Source: Tenacibaculum holothuriorum
GTDB lineage: Bacteria > Bacteroidota > Bacteroidia > Flavobacteriales > Flavobacteriaceae
Assembly (NCBI RefSeq): GCF_002120225.1
Contig: NZ_LAPZ01000003.1
Coordinates: 310,001 to 374,000 of the forward strand
Reading direction: 5' to 3'
Length of the DNA: 64,000 nucleotides
Positions 56,183 through 64,000 of the stretch are shown in pieces. The position numbers and the translations under genes are program-made. Below the pieces are notes generated by a model. The model made no database searches and was not told the origin of the DNA. It was given only the letters and a program-made list of their open reading frames with translations. How positions within the stretch are numbered: the stretch's first letter is position 1; every line of letters begins with the position of its first letter.

Positions 56183-57673
56183 ATGACAAAAAAAATAATT
56201 TATTCTTTAAGTCTTGTTGCTACAATGTTATTTGTAGGTTGTAGTGACGACTTTTTAGATGTAAAACCGACTCAACTTTTATCTGATGATCAGTTAGGTG
56301 AAGCTGCACAATTTAACCCGGCTATTGTTAACGGTAGTGTTCAGGGACTATATACATTATTATTTCAAACTGGTACTGGTAACTTACCTGGGGCTCGTTT
56401 AAGACACTATGATTTTGGTCAAAAAGCTTATGACATTTTTACCGATATGTTAACTGGTGATATGGCTTTATCTGTAAACACTTATGGTTGGTATAGAAGA
56501 TTTACTGAATTACAATCTACAGTTGATTTTACTCAAGAAGAAAATGTTTTAGCTTGGAGGTATTACTATAGATTAATTAGAGCTGCTAATAAAGCTATTG
56601 CTCAATCTGGAGGTAATGATTTTACTCCTACAAGTCAAACTACTAGACATTTAATGGGGCAAGCAAAAGCAGTAAGAGCTTGGTTATATTTTAATCTTTT
56701 ACAAAGTTATACTAGCTCATATGTACCTGCTGATCCAGCTTTACCTTTACATACTGATCCAGCTCAAGGTAGTCAACCTAAGAGTACTCAAGCTGAAGTT
56801 TATGCTCAAGTAGTTAAAGATTTAACTGAAGCTATTGATTTATTACAAGGTTTTAACAGATCTGGTAAAAATCAAGTTAATCAATGGGTCGCTAAAGGTA
56901 TTTTAGCTTACACTTATGCAGCAATGGGAGATAACCAAAAAGTAAAAGATTTAACTTCTGATATAATTAACAACGGAGGATTTACTTTAGTAAATAGAAC
57001 TGAAGCTTTAGGAGGATTTAATGACGTAAACACAGCTGGATGGATGTGGGGTCAAGATATTACTGCTGACTTAGGACTTGATCTTGTTTCATGGTGGGGA
57101 CAAATGGATTTATTTACATATAGTTATGCATGGGCTGGAGATAGAAAAGCTATTGATCAGACTCTTTATAATGCAATACCTAATGATGATGTAAGAAAAG
57201 GTCAATTTTTTAATAACCCTGGTCATACCTATCACTTAATGCCATTTAGAAAGTTTTATGCTCCAGCAAGAACAATAGGTGGACAAAGAAATGTGACTAC
57301 AGACTATATTTATATGAGAGTAGCAGAGATGTATCTTTTAAATGCTGAAGCTAATGCTAAATTAGGAATGGATGGTGATGCTCGTACTTCACTAAAAGCT
57401 CTTTTAGGAGAGAGATTACCTAACACTAACTATATAGATGCTTTAAGTGGTCAGGCTTTACAAGATGAAATTTATTTACAAACAAGAATAGAATTATGGG
57501 GAGAAGGTAAAGTTTACTTTAGCTTTAAAAGAAATATGAAGAGCTCTGTAAGAGGTTCTAACCATCTTTCTTTAGTTGGTGAAGTTATACCTTCTACAGA
57601 TAATAGATTATCTTTTGAAATTCCTCAAGGGGAAATCCAAAATAATCCATTTATCTCAGATCAAAATAAATAA
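56183..57673 (+). CDS. SusD/RagB-type surface lipoprotein (second pair)
   Basis: 496 residues; lipoprotein signal MTKKIIYSLSLVATMLFVGC with Cys20, then SDDF, which fits a surface-export signal. Canonical SusD helices: YYRLIRAANKAIAQ, QAKAVRAWLYFNLLQSY, MRVAEMYLLNAEANAKLG, and the family C-terminal IELWGEGKVYFSFKR. It partners the second SusC gene. Confidence 0.93.
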   Translation: MTKKIIYSLSLVATMLFVGCSDDFLDVKPTQLLSDDQLGEAAQFNPAIVNGSVQGLYTLLFQTGTGNLPGARLRHYDFGQKAYDIFTDMLTGDMALSVNTYGWYRRFTELQSTVDFTQEENVLAWRYYYRLIRAANKAIAQSGGNDFTPTSQTTRHLMGQAKAVRAWLYFNLLQSYTSSYVPADPALPLHTDPAQGSQPKSTQAEVYAQVVKDLTEAIDLLQGFNRSGKNQVNQWVAKGILAYTYAAMGDNQKVKDLTSDIINNGGFTLVNRTEALGGFNDVNTAGWMWGQDITADLGLDLVSWWGQMDLFTYSYAWAGDRKAIDQTLYNAIPNDDVRKGQFFNNPGHTYHLMPFRKFYAPARTIGGQRNVTTDYIYMRVAEMYLLNAEANAKLGMDGDARTSLKALLGERLPNTNYIDALSGQALQDEIYLQTRIELWGEGKVYFSFKRNMKSSVRGSNHLSLVGEVIPSTDNRLSFEIPQGEIQNNPFISDQNK

Positions 57674-57678
57674 TCTCT

Positions 57679-57718
57679 AAGAGCTCTCCGACTATTATAT
57701 GTTGGAGAGTTCTTTATT
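57679..57718 (+). terminator. Probable terminator after the second SusD gene
   Basis: AGAGCTCTCC/GGAGAGTTCT with one G-U pair and a 14-base loop, followed by TTTATTTT. It lies before the lipoprotein gene, which may receive some read-through. Confidence 0.6.
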
Positions 57719-57736
57719 TTAAACTTCCTTATTATT

Positions 57737-58453
57737 ATGAAAAAAAATCACTTTTTTATTTTATTATTCCTTAGCTTATTCATAGTAAGCTGTAGTGAAG
57801 AAACTCCAACTCCCACAAACATTAATTATATAAGTTTCCAAGCATCAGATTACAGTTTTGGTGTTGATATAGGTGCTGAAAATACTCGAACTGTAAAAGT
57901 TTACACTGCAAATGTTTCTGACTCAGATAGAACTTTTAATATAAAGGTTGATACTGATGCTACAACAGCTGATGCAACTGCATATACTGTTCCTGAAACT
58001 TTAACTGTTCCTGCTGGGAAAAATTTAGGTGAATTAAATGTTAACATAAAAGATATTAGCATTGGAGACGGGAAAAAATTAGTTTTATATATTGAAAACA
58101 CTGATGATCTTTTAACCGGAGGTAAAATAACATTAAACATATCTCGAATTTGTCCTGAGAATGAAGTTGTTTTAAAAATTGCTTTTGATTCTTATCCTGA
58201 AGAAGTGTCATGGACTTTAAAAGACTCTAGCGGTACTATTGTTGAAGAAAGTAAGGCTGGTGCTTATGATGGTATGACAGGCGAAACAGAAAAGAAGTTC
58301 TGTTTAACAGATGGTACATACACTTTTGAAATTTTAGATGTATATAGTGATGGTGCTGGTGCTTACTCTTTATCTTATAACGGAGGTTATATAGTTAATA
58401 GTGATGGTACTTATGGTGCTGGTGAATCTACAACGTTTACTGTTCAAAAATAA
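57737..58453 (+). CDS. Lipoprotein of unknown function, probably associated with the SusCD pair
   Basis: 238 residues; lipoprotein signal with Cys19 followed by SEE, a surface-export-type signal. The middle (about 30-135) has an Ig-like beta-sandwich pattern (TVKVYTANVSDSDRTFNIKV, VPETLTVPAGKNLGELNVNI) as in extracellular SusE-like or Calx-beta-like modules. The C-terminal part (about 140-238) is a beta domain frequent in secreted Bacteroidota proteases and adhesins (SWTLKDSSGTIVEES, CLTDGTYTFEILDVYSDGAG). Position after SusC/SusD suggests an auxiliary ligand-binding lipoprotein; function not established. Confidence 0.7.
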   Translation: MKKNHFFILLFLSLFIVSCSEETPTPTNINYISFQASDYSFGVDIGAENTRTVKVYTANVSDSDRTFNIKVDTDATTADATAYTVPETLTVPAGKNLGELNVNIKDISIGDGKKLVLYIENTDDLLTGGKITLNISRICPENEVVLKIAFDSYPEEVSWTLKDSSGTIVEESKAGAYDGMTGETEKKFCLTDGTYTFEILDVYSDGAGAYSLSYNGGYIVNSDGTYGAGESTTFTVQK

Positions 58454-58470
58454 TTTATCATTATTGTATA

Positions 58471-58500
58471 AAAAAACCACCTCAATTGAGGTGGTTTTTT
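58471..58500 (+). terminator. Terminator before rlmB
   Basis: AAAAAACCACCTCAATTGAGGTGGTTTTTT is a 30-base perfect palindrome; strong stem with T tract in either direction. Confidence 0.9.
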
Positions 58501-58517
58501 TATACAATAAATTCTCC

Positions 58518-58525
58518 TACATTTG
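58518..58525 (+). promoter_or_regulatory. rlmB promoter -7 element, nearly touching the start codon
   Basis: TACATTTG, a full match, only 4 bases before the ATG at 58530. With the usual -7 spacing the transcript would begin at or within a few bases of the ATG, suggesting a leaderless mRNA. Confidence 0.6.
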
Positions 58526-58529
58526 CAGC

Positions 58530-59270
58530 ATGGAACAATCAACAACAATATTTGGTATTAGAGCTATAATTGAAGCTATAGAAAGTGGATCTTCAATTAA
58601 TAAAGTATATCTTCAAAAAGGATTACGAGGTGATTTATATTTTCAATTAGAAAAATTGATTAAAAAGAATAAATTATCAACTAGTGTTGTTCCTAATGAG
58701 AAATTAGATAGACTTTCTAAACATAACAACCATCAGGGAGCAGTTGCTAAAATTTCTCCCGTAGAATTTTATGATTTGGAAACTTTAGTTGAAAAAACTA
58801 TTGAATCTGAAGTGACTCCATTATTTTTATTATTGGATCAATTATCTGATGTTCGAAATTTCGGAGCAATAATTAGAACAGCAGAATGTACTGGAGTAAA
58901 CGGAATAATTATTCAAAAGAGTGGTTCTGCTCCAGTAAATGCTGAGACTATTAAGACATCAGCTGGTGCTGCTTTTAAAGTGCCAATCTGTAAAGTAGAT
59001 CATATAAAAGATGCAATTTTTCAATTAAAAGCATCTGGTATTAAATTGGTAGCAGCAACTGAAAAAACCGACGATTCTATTTACGACGTAAACATGAATC
59101 AACCTATAGCAATTGTTATGGGATCTGAACATAAAGGAGTAAGCAATTCAGTATTAAAGATGGTAGATTATAAAGCTAAACTACCTTTACTTGGAGAAAT
59201 TGAATCTTTAAATGTTTCCGTAGCCTGTGGAGCATTTTTATACGAAACTGTTAGACAAAGAATGAGTTAA
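58530..59270 (+). CDS. rlmB: 23S rRNA (guanosine-2'-O)-methyltransferase RlmB (SpoU/TrmH family)
   Basis: 246 residues from the ATG at 58530 (MEQSTTIFGIRAIIEAIESG). A small N-terminal L30e-like substrate domain (about 5-75) precedes the SPOUT catalytic domain, with motifs DQLSDVRNFGAIIRTAECTG, NAETIKTSAGAA, IVMGSEHKGVS and LGEIESLNVSVACGAFLYE, which build the trefoil-knot SAM site. It likely 2'-O-methylates G2251 in 23S rRNA. A longer frame upstream would run through the terminator and is rejected. It overlaps the converging rhomboid gene by 4 bases. Confidence 0.92.
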   Translation: MEQSTTIFGIRAIIEAIESGSSINKVYLQKGLRGDLYFQLEKLIKKNKLSTSVVPNEKLDRLSKHNNHQGAVAKISPVEFYDLETLVEKTIESEVTPLFLLLDQLSDVRNFGAIIRTAECTGVNGIIIQKSGSAPVNAETIKTSAGAAFKVPICKVDHIKDAIFQLKASGIKLVAATEKTDDSIYDVNMNQPIAIVMGSEHKGVSNSVLKMVDYKAKLPLLGEIESLNVSVACGAFLYETVRQRMS

Positions 59271-59986
59271 TCCTCATTCTTTTTTATTTCATACAGAAAT
59301 GTGATGTCTTGCGTTGTATTTGTCACCTCTTCTTCTTCGCTCTCCTGAGGTGGCACATAATTTCCGTTTTCATCGAACATGTCATCAAATTCTGTTTTCG
59401 TAAAAACAAATTCTTCTTTTACAATTCCTGTCTTTCTGTATAAAAAGGCAAAAAATAATCCAACAAGAAAACCAGATAAATGTCCTTCCCAAGACATTCC
59501 TTCTTTAACAGGAAATATATACCAAATCATACTTCCATATAAAAAAATAATGATTAGTGATAAAGCAGTTAATCTAAAGTGCTTTTTTATGATTCCACTA
59601 AAAAAAACAAAACTGAATAATAAATATACTACTCCACTCGCTCCAATATGATAAGATTCTCTACCTATTACCCAAGTAAAAAAACCTGTTATTAAAGCCC
59701 CATAGATTAAAACTTTACCAGCGACTTCTCTATAAAAATAAAAAAGACTTGTTGTAAGAACAAATAAAGGAACAGAATTATTAAAAAGATGTTTTGTACT
59801 ACTATGGATGAAATGCGTAAAGAAAACACCTTTAAAACCGTTTAATTTTCTAGGAAAAACACCAAACTTATTAAAATTCCAACCAAAACGAATTTCTAAG
59901 TAATAAATAAGCCAAATACTAAATACCAATAAAAATGGTATTAAAAATATTGAATTCGAATATTTTAATTTTCCTTCTGTTTTCAT
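59267..59986 (-). CDS. Rhomboid family intramembrane serine protease
   Basis: 239 residues from the ATG at 59986 (MKTEGKLKYSNSIFLIPFLL); an ATG 18 codons upstream is in frame but adds a non-family leader, so I use the shorter start. Six hydrophobic segments. Active-site features: HSSTKHLFNN (HxxxN oxyanion region), nucleophile Ser117 in HIGASGVV and general-base His169 in WEGHLSGFLVG. A C-terminal acidic cytoplasmic tail follows. It would cleave membrane-anchored substrates within the inner membrane; substrates unknown. Confidence 0.88.
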   Translation of the reverse strand: MKTEGKLKYSNSIFLIPFLLVFSIWLIYYLEIRFGWNFNKFGVFPRKLNGFKGVFFTHFIHSSTKHLFNNSVPLFVLTTSLFYFYREVAGKVLIYGALITGFFTWVIGRESYHIGASGVVYLLFSFVFFSGIIKKHFRLTALSLIIIFLYGSMIWYIFPVKEGMSWEGHLSGFLVGLFFAFLYRKTGIVKEEFVFTKTEFDDMFDENGNYVPPQESEEEEVTNTTQDITFLYEIKKNED

Positions 59987-60062
59987 CAAACTAAAAATAA
60001 CAAAAACATTTCCAAAATTAAATTTCGGACGCTCTGTCATAAATCTTTTCTATTTTTACAGT

Positions 60063-61334
60063 ATGAATCAACCTTTGGCAGAACGCATACGCCCAAAATC
60101 TTTAGATGACTATATTAGTCAGCAGCATTTAGTTGGTAAAAACGGAATTTTAACCAATCATATTAAACAAGGTATTATTCCTTCTTTGATCCTTTGGGGA
60201 CCTCCTGGTATTGGAAAAACCACTTTAGCAAATATCATTGCAAGCGAATCTAAAAGACCTTTTTATACCTTAAGTGCCATTAGTTCTGGAGTAAAAGATG
60301 TACGAGAAGTTATAGAGAAAGCAAAACAAAACAGTGGTTTGTTTACCCAAAAGAATCCTATTTTGTTTATTGATGAGATTCATCGATTTAGTAAATCACA
60401 ACAAGACTCTCTTTTAGGGGCTGTAGAGCGAGGTTGGGTTACTTTAATAGGTGCAACTACAGAAAATCCAAGTTTTGAAGTTATTCCAGCTCTTTTGTCT
60501 CGCTGCCAAGTTTATATTCTAAATTCTTTTGAGAAGGAAGATATGCTAGCATTACTAAATAGAGCCATGGAAAAAGACGAGATTCTTTCAAAAAAGAAAA
60601 TAACGATAAAAGAAACTGATGCCTTATTCAGAGTTTCTGGTGGTGATGCTCGTAAACTTTTAAATGTTTTTGATTTATTAGTCGCTTCGGAAGATAAAGT
60701 TGAAATTACCAATAAACTTGTTTTAGAAAAAGTTCAAAAGAATACGGTTAGGTATGATAAAACTGGTGAGCAACATTACGATATTATTTCAGCATTTATA
60801 AAATCTATAAGAGGAAGTGATCCTAATGCAGCTGTATATTGGTTAGCTCGTATGATTGAAGGTGGTGAGGATGTAAAATTCATAGCAAGAAGATTATTGA
60901 TCTTAGCTTCTGAAGATATTGGTAATGCAAATCCAACAGCTTTAATCTTAGCCAACAATACTTTTCAAGCAGTAAGTACTATTGGTTACCCTGAATCGCG
61001 AATTATATTAAGTCAATGTGCAATTTATTTGGCTAATTCTGCTAAAAGCAATGCTTCTTATATGGCTATTAATAATGCACAACAATTAGTAAAACAAACA
61101 GGTGATTTATCTGTCCCGTTAGCAATAAGAAATGCACCAACTAAATTAATGAAAGATTTAGACTACGGAAAAGATTATAAATACTCGCATAATTATCCTG
61201 GTAATTTTGTAGAGCAAGAATTTTTGCCAGAAGAAGTATCTGGAACAAAGTTATATGAACCTGGAAATAATTCCAGAGAGAATAACTTTAGAGAAATTTT
61301 AAAACAACGTTGGAGAGAAAAGTATAATTATTAA
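60063..61334 (+). CDS. rarA: Replication-associated recombination protein RarA (MgsA, AAA+ ATPase)
   Basis: 423 residues of the clamp-loader-like AAA+ family: Walker A GPPGIGKT (46-53), Walker [10 protein letters not shown] (101-109), sensor [11 protein letters not shown], arginine-finger region LLSRCQVY, lid helices, and the C-terminal tetramerisation domain with [20 protein letters not shown] and [10 protein letters not shown]. Acts at stalled forks with SSB. Terminator follows directly. Confidence 0.95.
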   Translation: MNQPLAERIRPKSLDDYISQQHLVGKNGILTNHIKQGIIPSLILWGPPGIGKTTLANIIASESKRPFYTLSAISSGVKDVREVIEKAKQNSGLFTQKNPILFIDEIHRFSKSQQDSLLGAVERGWVTLIGATTENPSFEVIPALLSRCQVYILNSFEKEDMLALLNRAMEKDEILSKKKITIKETDALFRVSGGDARKLLNVFDLLVASEDKVEITNKLVLEKVQKNTVRYDKTGEQHYDIISAFIKSIRGSDPNAAVYWLARMIEGGEDVKFIARRLLILASEDIGNANPTALILANNTFQAVSTIGYPESRIILSQCAIYLANSAKSNASYMAINNAQQLVKQTGDLSVPLAIRNAPTKLMKDLDYGKDYKYSHNYPGNFVEQEFLPEEVSGTKLYEPGNNSRENNFREILKQRWREKYNY

Positions 61335-61360
61335 AAAAGAGAGCTTAAGCTCTCTTTTTC
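61333..61360. terminator. Bidirectional terminator between rarA and the envelope operon
   Basis: AAAGAGAGCTTAAGCTCTCTTT, perfect self-complementary 22-mer (61336-61357), flanked by A and T tracts on both sides. Confidence 0.88.
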
Positions 61361-62101
61361 TTAAAACTTAATTTGATAAGTTTCTGTTTTTTTTGCTCCT
61401 TCTAAATTATATTCTGCAATCCAACTAGAACCACTTTTATATATAACTCCGTTTTTATCTTTAATTACAAATACATCTTTTAAATTAGTTTTAAGTACCT
61501 GAAAAACAACTTCTGGTTTGGTATTCACCAACTGAAATCCATTGGTAATTGGTTGTGCATATAAAACATTCTCAGTCTTTTTAACCTCAACTGGTTTACT
61601 TCCAACAACAACTTCTGGAGTTTTTACTATTGCTGGTGCGTTTGTCATAACATCAACATTTTCTTTAATTTCTGGTAAATACTTGTAGTTTAATTTTTGA
61701 ACTGATTTAAAAGCTCTTTTTATAGCTTCATGGTATGCTCTTTTATATTCTTTGATTTTACTTTTTCCTTCAATTGAAGTAAATAATATATTATTACTAC
61801 AGTCTTTTAATTCTATAAAATTCTTTGTCGTAAACATCCCAGAATTACTTTTAACATCTGCTATAATTGCTAAACATCTATTTTCAGCTAAGTCTTTAGG
61901 TAATTTTTCATTTGCTAAAAAAGCTTTAAATCCATGCTTATTAAATAAAAATTTTGTTAACGAACTCGTTTTATACTGATCTGTTGACTTTAAAAAATCA
62001 AACTTAGTTGGAACAATTACATACTTATAATTATTAATTGATTTCTGAGAAAACACAGATGTAGTTAATGTTAATAAAATAATAAATAATAGTCTTTTCA
62101 T
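61361..62101 (-). CDS. Unknown secreted protein, last gene of an envelope operon
   Basis: 246 residues with signal peptide (MKRLLFIILLTLTTSVFSQ). The N-terminal half is a compact domain (NYKYVIVPTKFDFLKSTDQY, NRCLAIIADVKSN, with an AYHEAIKRAFKSVQ helix), the C-terminal half is a Pro/Val linker and a beta module (IYKSGSSWIAEYN). Starts one base after the DUF5723 gene ends, so it belongs to the same transcript. I do not know a function; envelope location is likely. Confidence 0.7.
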   Translation of the reverse strand: MKRLLFIILLTLTTSVFSQKSINNYKYVIVPTKFDFLKSTDQYKTSSLTKFLFNKHGFKAFLANEKLPKDLAENRCLAIIADVKSNSGMFTTKNFIELKDCSNNILFTSIEGKSKIKEYKRAYHEAIKRAFKSVQKLNYKYLPEIKENVDVMTNAPAIVKTPEVVVGSKPVEVKKTENVLYAQPITNGFQLVNTKPEVVFQVLKTNLKDVFVIKDKNGVIYKSGSSWIAEYNLEGAKKTETYQIKF

Positions 62102-62102
62102 A

Positions 62103-63470
62103 TTAGTTAAAAATTAAGTTCATTCCGAATTGAAATGAAGCTCGATTTGCAGATGCAATATCGGTTAAATTAAAAATATTATCAACTGTTCCGTATAAAT
62201 GAAACTTACCCACTCTGGCAGACAATCCTAAACCTATATTTGTAGCAGAGAAGTCATCAACTGTATAAGTAACTTTTGTATTAAAACTTTTAGATAATCT
62301 ACCTTCATAAAATCCAGTTAAGGCAAATTTTGGCCCCGTAGGTCTCATTACAGTGAATATCTGTGCTCCTACAGCATTATTAAAATAATCTTTATAAGAA
62401 ATATCACTACAATTTTCCATATTCCTGCTTCTACCCCAACTATATTTATATGAACCATTAAATTTAATAGGTCTCATTACAGTATAAGATTCCTTATTTT
62501 CTGAACGTGGAACTTGTGCTTCAAAATCACTATTTAATTGTTCCCAATAATTAACGTTATTTCCATCGTATTGAAACTCAATACCAGAAAAAGTGTAATC
62601 TCCAACTATAGTACCATTTCTTAAATCTTCAGAATAACTTACAAACCCTATATCTAATAAACTCGCAGTAATTTCTGTTTGTCTATCAATTTTATATGTA
62701 AACCCAACATCAAACCCCAGTCCTAAATTACCTCCAAAGAATGCTTTTCCAATAAATGTTGATGCAGACACATCATCTTCAAAATAAATTCCAGAACTAT
62801 ATCCTGCTACATTAATATTATTTAAATAATGTGTGTATATATTATTTTGTCCCAAACGAGTAGTAAAGCTACCTGTATTATTTGCAGATAAAATATTTGC
62901 TATTCCTGAATAAATCTTAAATCTACCTCCTACTGTAAAGTTCTCGTTTATCTTTCTAGAAATTCCTGCATGAAGCACCCCAAGAGCTTCTGCTTTAACA
63001 TTTACCTGAGATAATAAAAAAGTACGATTTAAATTAGATGCATTTCCGTCATTTATAAGTTCAATAACATCTTTAGGAAAGTTTGCAAAGACATCTAATT
63101 CCGTATAAAAACCAGCACTTAAAAAATCTCTATCATTAAGTCTATAACTTCCGCTTAAAATTTCTATCTGTTGATTCATACTTATGTAATCATCTACCGA
63201 AATTCTAGAAATAGCATTTCTAACCTTGGTTGTAAAATCTATATTATCATTCTTAAACAAATCTGATACTGTAACTTCTGAAATACCAGCATCTACTGAC
63301 AAACCAGATAGCAATGGAATTCCAACATGATATTTATAACTCGGCTGCACACCAGGATTCAACAACATTGTTTGAGGTATTTCATCAAACCCATACAACA
63401 CTTGTCTATTTTGCGCTTGCACAAAACATACTGTCATTATTAATGACACAAAACACAATAACTTTTTCAT
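62103..63470 (-). CDS. DUF5723 family outer-membrane protein
   Basis: 455 residues with signal peptide (ending QAQ). The family N-terminal LYGFDEIPQTMLLNPGVQPS and a barrel pattern to the C-terminus (RASFQFGMNLIFN, closing in Asn rather than Phe) fit an outer-membrane beta-barrel related to PorV/FadL-like proteins. The upstream stop overlaps its ATG by one base (TAATG), a sign of translational coupling. Function unknown. Confidence 0.8.
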   Translation of the reverse strand: MKKLLCFVSLIMTVCFVQAQNRQVLYGFDEIPQTMLLNPGVQPSYKYHVGIPLLSGLSVDAGISEVTVSDLFKNDNIDFTTKVRNAISRISVDDYISMNQQIEILSGSYRLNDRDFLSAGFYTELDVFANFPKDVIELINDGNASNLNRTFLLSQVNVKAEALGVLHAGISRKINENFTVGGRFKIYSGIANILSANNTGSFTTRLGQNNIYTHYLNNINVAGYSSGIYFEDDVSASTFIGKAFFGGNLGLGFDVGFTYKIDRQTEITASLLDIGFVSYSEDLRNGTIVGDYTFSGIEFQYDGNNVNYWEQLNSDFEAQVPRSENKESYTVMRPIKFNGSYKYSWGRSRNMENCSDISYKDYFNNAVGAQIFTVMRPTGPKFALTGFYEGRLSKSFNTKVTYTVDDFSATNIGLGLSARVGKFHLYGTVDNIFNLTDIASANRASFQFGMNLIFN

Positions 63471-64000
63471 TAAGAGGTAATTTTGAAAGTAAATGTTCCT
63501 GCAGATTTAAAAATAAAATCTTTTATTTCGTTTGGATTAATTGGAGTTCCAGTAGCTGTTGACATTCGTATAGTAACCTTAATTTTTTTTGAATTCAAAA
63601 ACTGAGGTGAATCCGCTACAACTATAGTTCTTTTTTCGGTTAAGTTAGGCGAATTAGCAGGTACATTTATTGTAGGAATTGTGTGCATTAAATTATTATT
63701 TTCATCTAAAAACTGAAAATCAATCGTAAAATTTCTATCAAAAGGGTTAGTAATTTCAAAATCTAACTCAGCTTCTACCAATTCTTTTGTAATTATATTA
63801 TCAATAATTGTTTCATCTGAAATTTCTGTAACTTCATTATCGTTCGTATCAATAAAACCTCTACTTGGTATTTTAAAATACACTAAAGAGGCTATTGCTT
63901 TAGGTTCTAGAGTAAAGTTTTCAGCTTGATTGAAGTCTAAATCTTTAACACAAGATGTTAAAGAAAGAATTGTAATTATTAGAAAAATATACTTGTTTAC
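63470..64000 (-). CDS. Lipoprotein of unknown function (start beyond window edge)
   Basis: The frame is open to the right edge; the visible part begins with a lipoprotein signal, NKYIFLIITILSLTSCVKDL, so the true ATG should lie at or just outside base 64000. The mature region, about 155 residues, has alternating strands (EAELDFEITNPFDRNFTIDF, KIKVTIRMSTATG) resembling an Ig-like or pilin-type beta-sandwich. First visible gene of the three-gene envelope operon. A GTG inside the frame (63881-63883) is not the start. Confidence 0.75.
   Translation of the reverse strand, partial: VNKYIFLIITILSLTSCVKDLDFNQAENFTLEPKAIASLVYFKIPSRGFIDTNDNEVTEISDETIIDNIITKELVEAELDFEITNPFDRNFTIDFQFLDENNNLMHTIPTINVPANSPNLTEKRTIVVADSPQFLNSKKIKVTIRMSTATGTPINPNEIKDFIFKSAGTFTFKITS

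Noticed and set aside
58401..58529. Extended rlmB N-terminus
   Set aside because: It overlaps the preceding lipoprotein gene in another frame and runs through a perfect terminator palindrome.
59987..60040. 18-residue extension of the rhomboid protein
   Set aside because: Possible, but the added residues do not resemble related rhomboid N-termini; kept as alternative only.

Overview
The window is AT-rich bacterial chromosome from a member of the Bacteroidota, most likely a marine Flavobacteriaceae species of the Tenacibaculum/Polaribacter type (genus is inference). The grounds are two SusC/SusD pairs, TonB-dependent outer-membrane proteins with carboxypeptidase-regulatory-like N-terminal domains, PafA phosphatase, LytTR regulation, a zinc-ligand-poor L36, near absence of Shine-Dalgarno sequences, and promoters of the Bacteroidota type (TTTG, about 19 nt, TAnnTTTG). 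No insertion sequence, prophage or CRISPR array was seen.

Layout. 1-4.1 kb: a cut TonB-linked outer-membrane gene, tRNA-Tyr and tRNA-Lys, an MlaFE-type lipid ABC transporter and the phosphatase pafA. 4.1-9.0 kb: an M14 peptidase followed by small membrane-protein genes (including a YqaE/Pmp3 protein), then a bestrophin-type channel and a small secreted basic protein. 9.3-19.3 kb: an amino-acid catabolism block with a 2-oxoadipate dioxygenase/decarboxylase (HglS), an Lrp-family regulator in operon with a Dph6-like PP-loop protein, a FAD/Fe-S D-2-hydroxyacid dehydrogenase and an MFS carrier, a CtlX-type hydrolase, a LOV-like PAS protein lacking the photoactive Cys, and arginase. 19.3-24.2 kb: citrate synthase, enolase, carA and an unknown secreted protein.

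24.2-46.3 kb: the whole str-S10-spc-alpha ribosomal superoperon on the minus strand, from rpsL down to rplQ. It is cut twice. Between rpsJ and rplC lies a terminator that physically overlaps the promoter of the next unit, followed by a structured leader that could act as an attenuator. Between rpsN and rpsH lies a 4.6-kb island with its own terminator and promoter; it holds an outer-membrane beta-barrel protein, a LytS-type histidine kinase and a LytTR response regulator.

46.4-58.5 kb: an Omp85-like protein, then two SusC/SusD uptake pairs with near-identical leaders and N-termini, and a lipoprotein, with no glycan-degrading enzyme next to them. 58.5-64 kb: rlmB, a rhomboid protease, rarA, and a three-gene cell-envelope operon that runs off the right edge.
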